DNA from: Candidatus Gastranaerophilales bacterium HUM_12
GTDB taxonomy: Bacteria; Cyanobacteriota; Vampirovibrionia; Gastranaerophilales; Gastranaerophilaceae
Direction of reading: 5' to 3'
DNA length: 5,916 bases
Assembly: GCA_002102825.1 (NCBI GenBank)
Contig: DABJ01000036.1
Coordinates: 9,992-15,907, forward strand
In this document: positions 5,813 to 5,916 of the stretch, in pieces
Layout: every line of letters starts with the position of its first letter
Position numbering within the stretch: position 1 is the first letter of the stretch
The notes under the pieces: generated by a model
The model's input: only the letters and a program-made list of their open reading frames with translations
The model's database searches: none
What the model was told of the DNA's origin: nothing
Translations under genes and position numbers: made by a program

Positions 5813-5916
5813 TTGAAAAAGAGTATTATTACACTATTATTAGCAAGTTTTATATTAACGGAAATTTCACCTTTGGCATGCTCTGCTATAGGTAATAAAA
5901 ATTCAAATGAACCAAA
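5813..5916 (+). CDS. Start of an exported protein with signal peptide (cut by window end)
   Basis: Only 34 codons are visible. The start is TTG, supported by AGAGGA at 5798-5803, nine bases upstream; no in-frame ATG is available. The peptide opens with basic MKKS, then a hydrophobic core IITLLLASFILT and a polar end. This is a signal peptide, so the protein leaves the cytoplasm. A cleavage site is likely near SPLACSA. The Cys there hints at a lipoprotein, but proline at -3 departs from the lipobox, so signal peptidase I cleavage at about ACSA is at least as likely. The gene is divergent from marR and shares its control region. By context it could be the TolC-type outer-membrane channel for the EmrAB pump or another co-regulated envelope protein, but no domain is visible to support either. 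Confidence 0.7.
   Translation, partial: MKKSIITLLLASFILTEISPLACSAIGNKNSNEP

Noticed and set aside
1..5916. CRISPR array, insertion sequence, transposase, toxin-antitoxin pair or reverse transcriptase
   Set aside because: No regularly spaced direct repeats, no terminal inverted repeats around a gene and no matching protein motifs. The small XRE gene was considered as an antitoxin, but no adjacent small toxin gene is present; its neighbour is a full M20 peptidase.

Overview
This 5,916-base window is AT-rich. It holds one tRNA gene, six complete protein genes and the first 34 codons of a seventh. A periplasmic adaptor (EmrA) paired with a 14-helix exporter (EmrB) points to a bacterium with an outer membrane. 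Low GC, the standard genetic code and protein style would fit a gut lineage such as Gastranaerophilales (Vampirovibrionia/Melainabacteria). That assignment is inference only, because no phylogenetic marker is present.

Left part, + strand (1-2479): a tRNA-Pro(CGG) gene with encoded CCA is followed 18 bases later by a 75-aa XRE/Cro-type helix-turn-helix protein. After an 83-base gap come an M20-family di-zinc peptidase (PepT-like, 387 aa) and, only 4 bases later, a 278-aa protein that I read as a compact member of the DegT/DnrJ/EryC1/StrS PLP-dependent aminotransferase superfamily. The gap before the peptidase carries a perfect 9+3+9 palindrome overlapping the likely promoter, a good candidate operator. 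The aminotransferase-like gene is about 25% GC by hand count, against about 40% in sampled lines of the peptidase gene, which suggests a foreign origin.

Right part, - strand (2485-5684): a classical drug-efflux operon in the order marR, emrA, emrB. marR and emrA are tightly coupled: the emrA ribosome binding site overlaps the marR stop codon. emrA and emrB are separated by 75 bases containing a strong hairpin without a U-tract. A rho-independent terminator closes the operon, and its U-tract overlaps the stop codon of the convergent aminotransferase-like gene. The expected working model is that MarR represses the operon until it binds a toxic ligand. EmrB then exports lipophilic compounds by proton antiport, and EmrA carries them across the periplasm to a TolC-type channel.

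Far right (5685-5916): the divergent intergenic region between marR and a partial + strand gene contains nested inverted repeats, the likely MarR operator. The partial gene begins with TTG and encodes a signal peptide. Its divergent position suggests control by the same operator, possibly as the missing outer-membrane component, but too little sequence is visible to prove this.

I see no CRISPR array, transposase, integrase or clear novel defence system. The most distinctive points are the palindrome next to the XRE gene, the AT-rich aminotransferase-like gene coupled to a peptidase, the hairpin inside emrAB, and the regulatory DNA at the right end.
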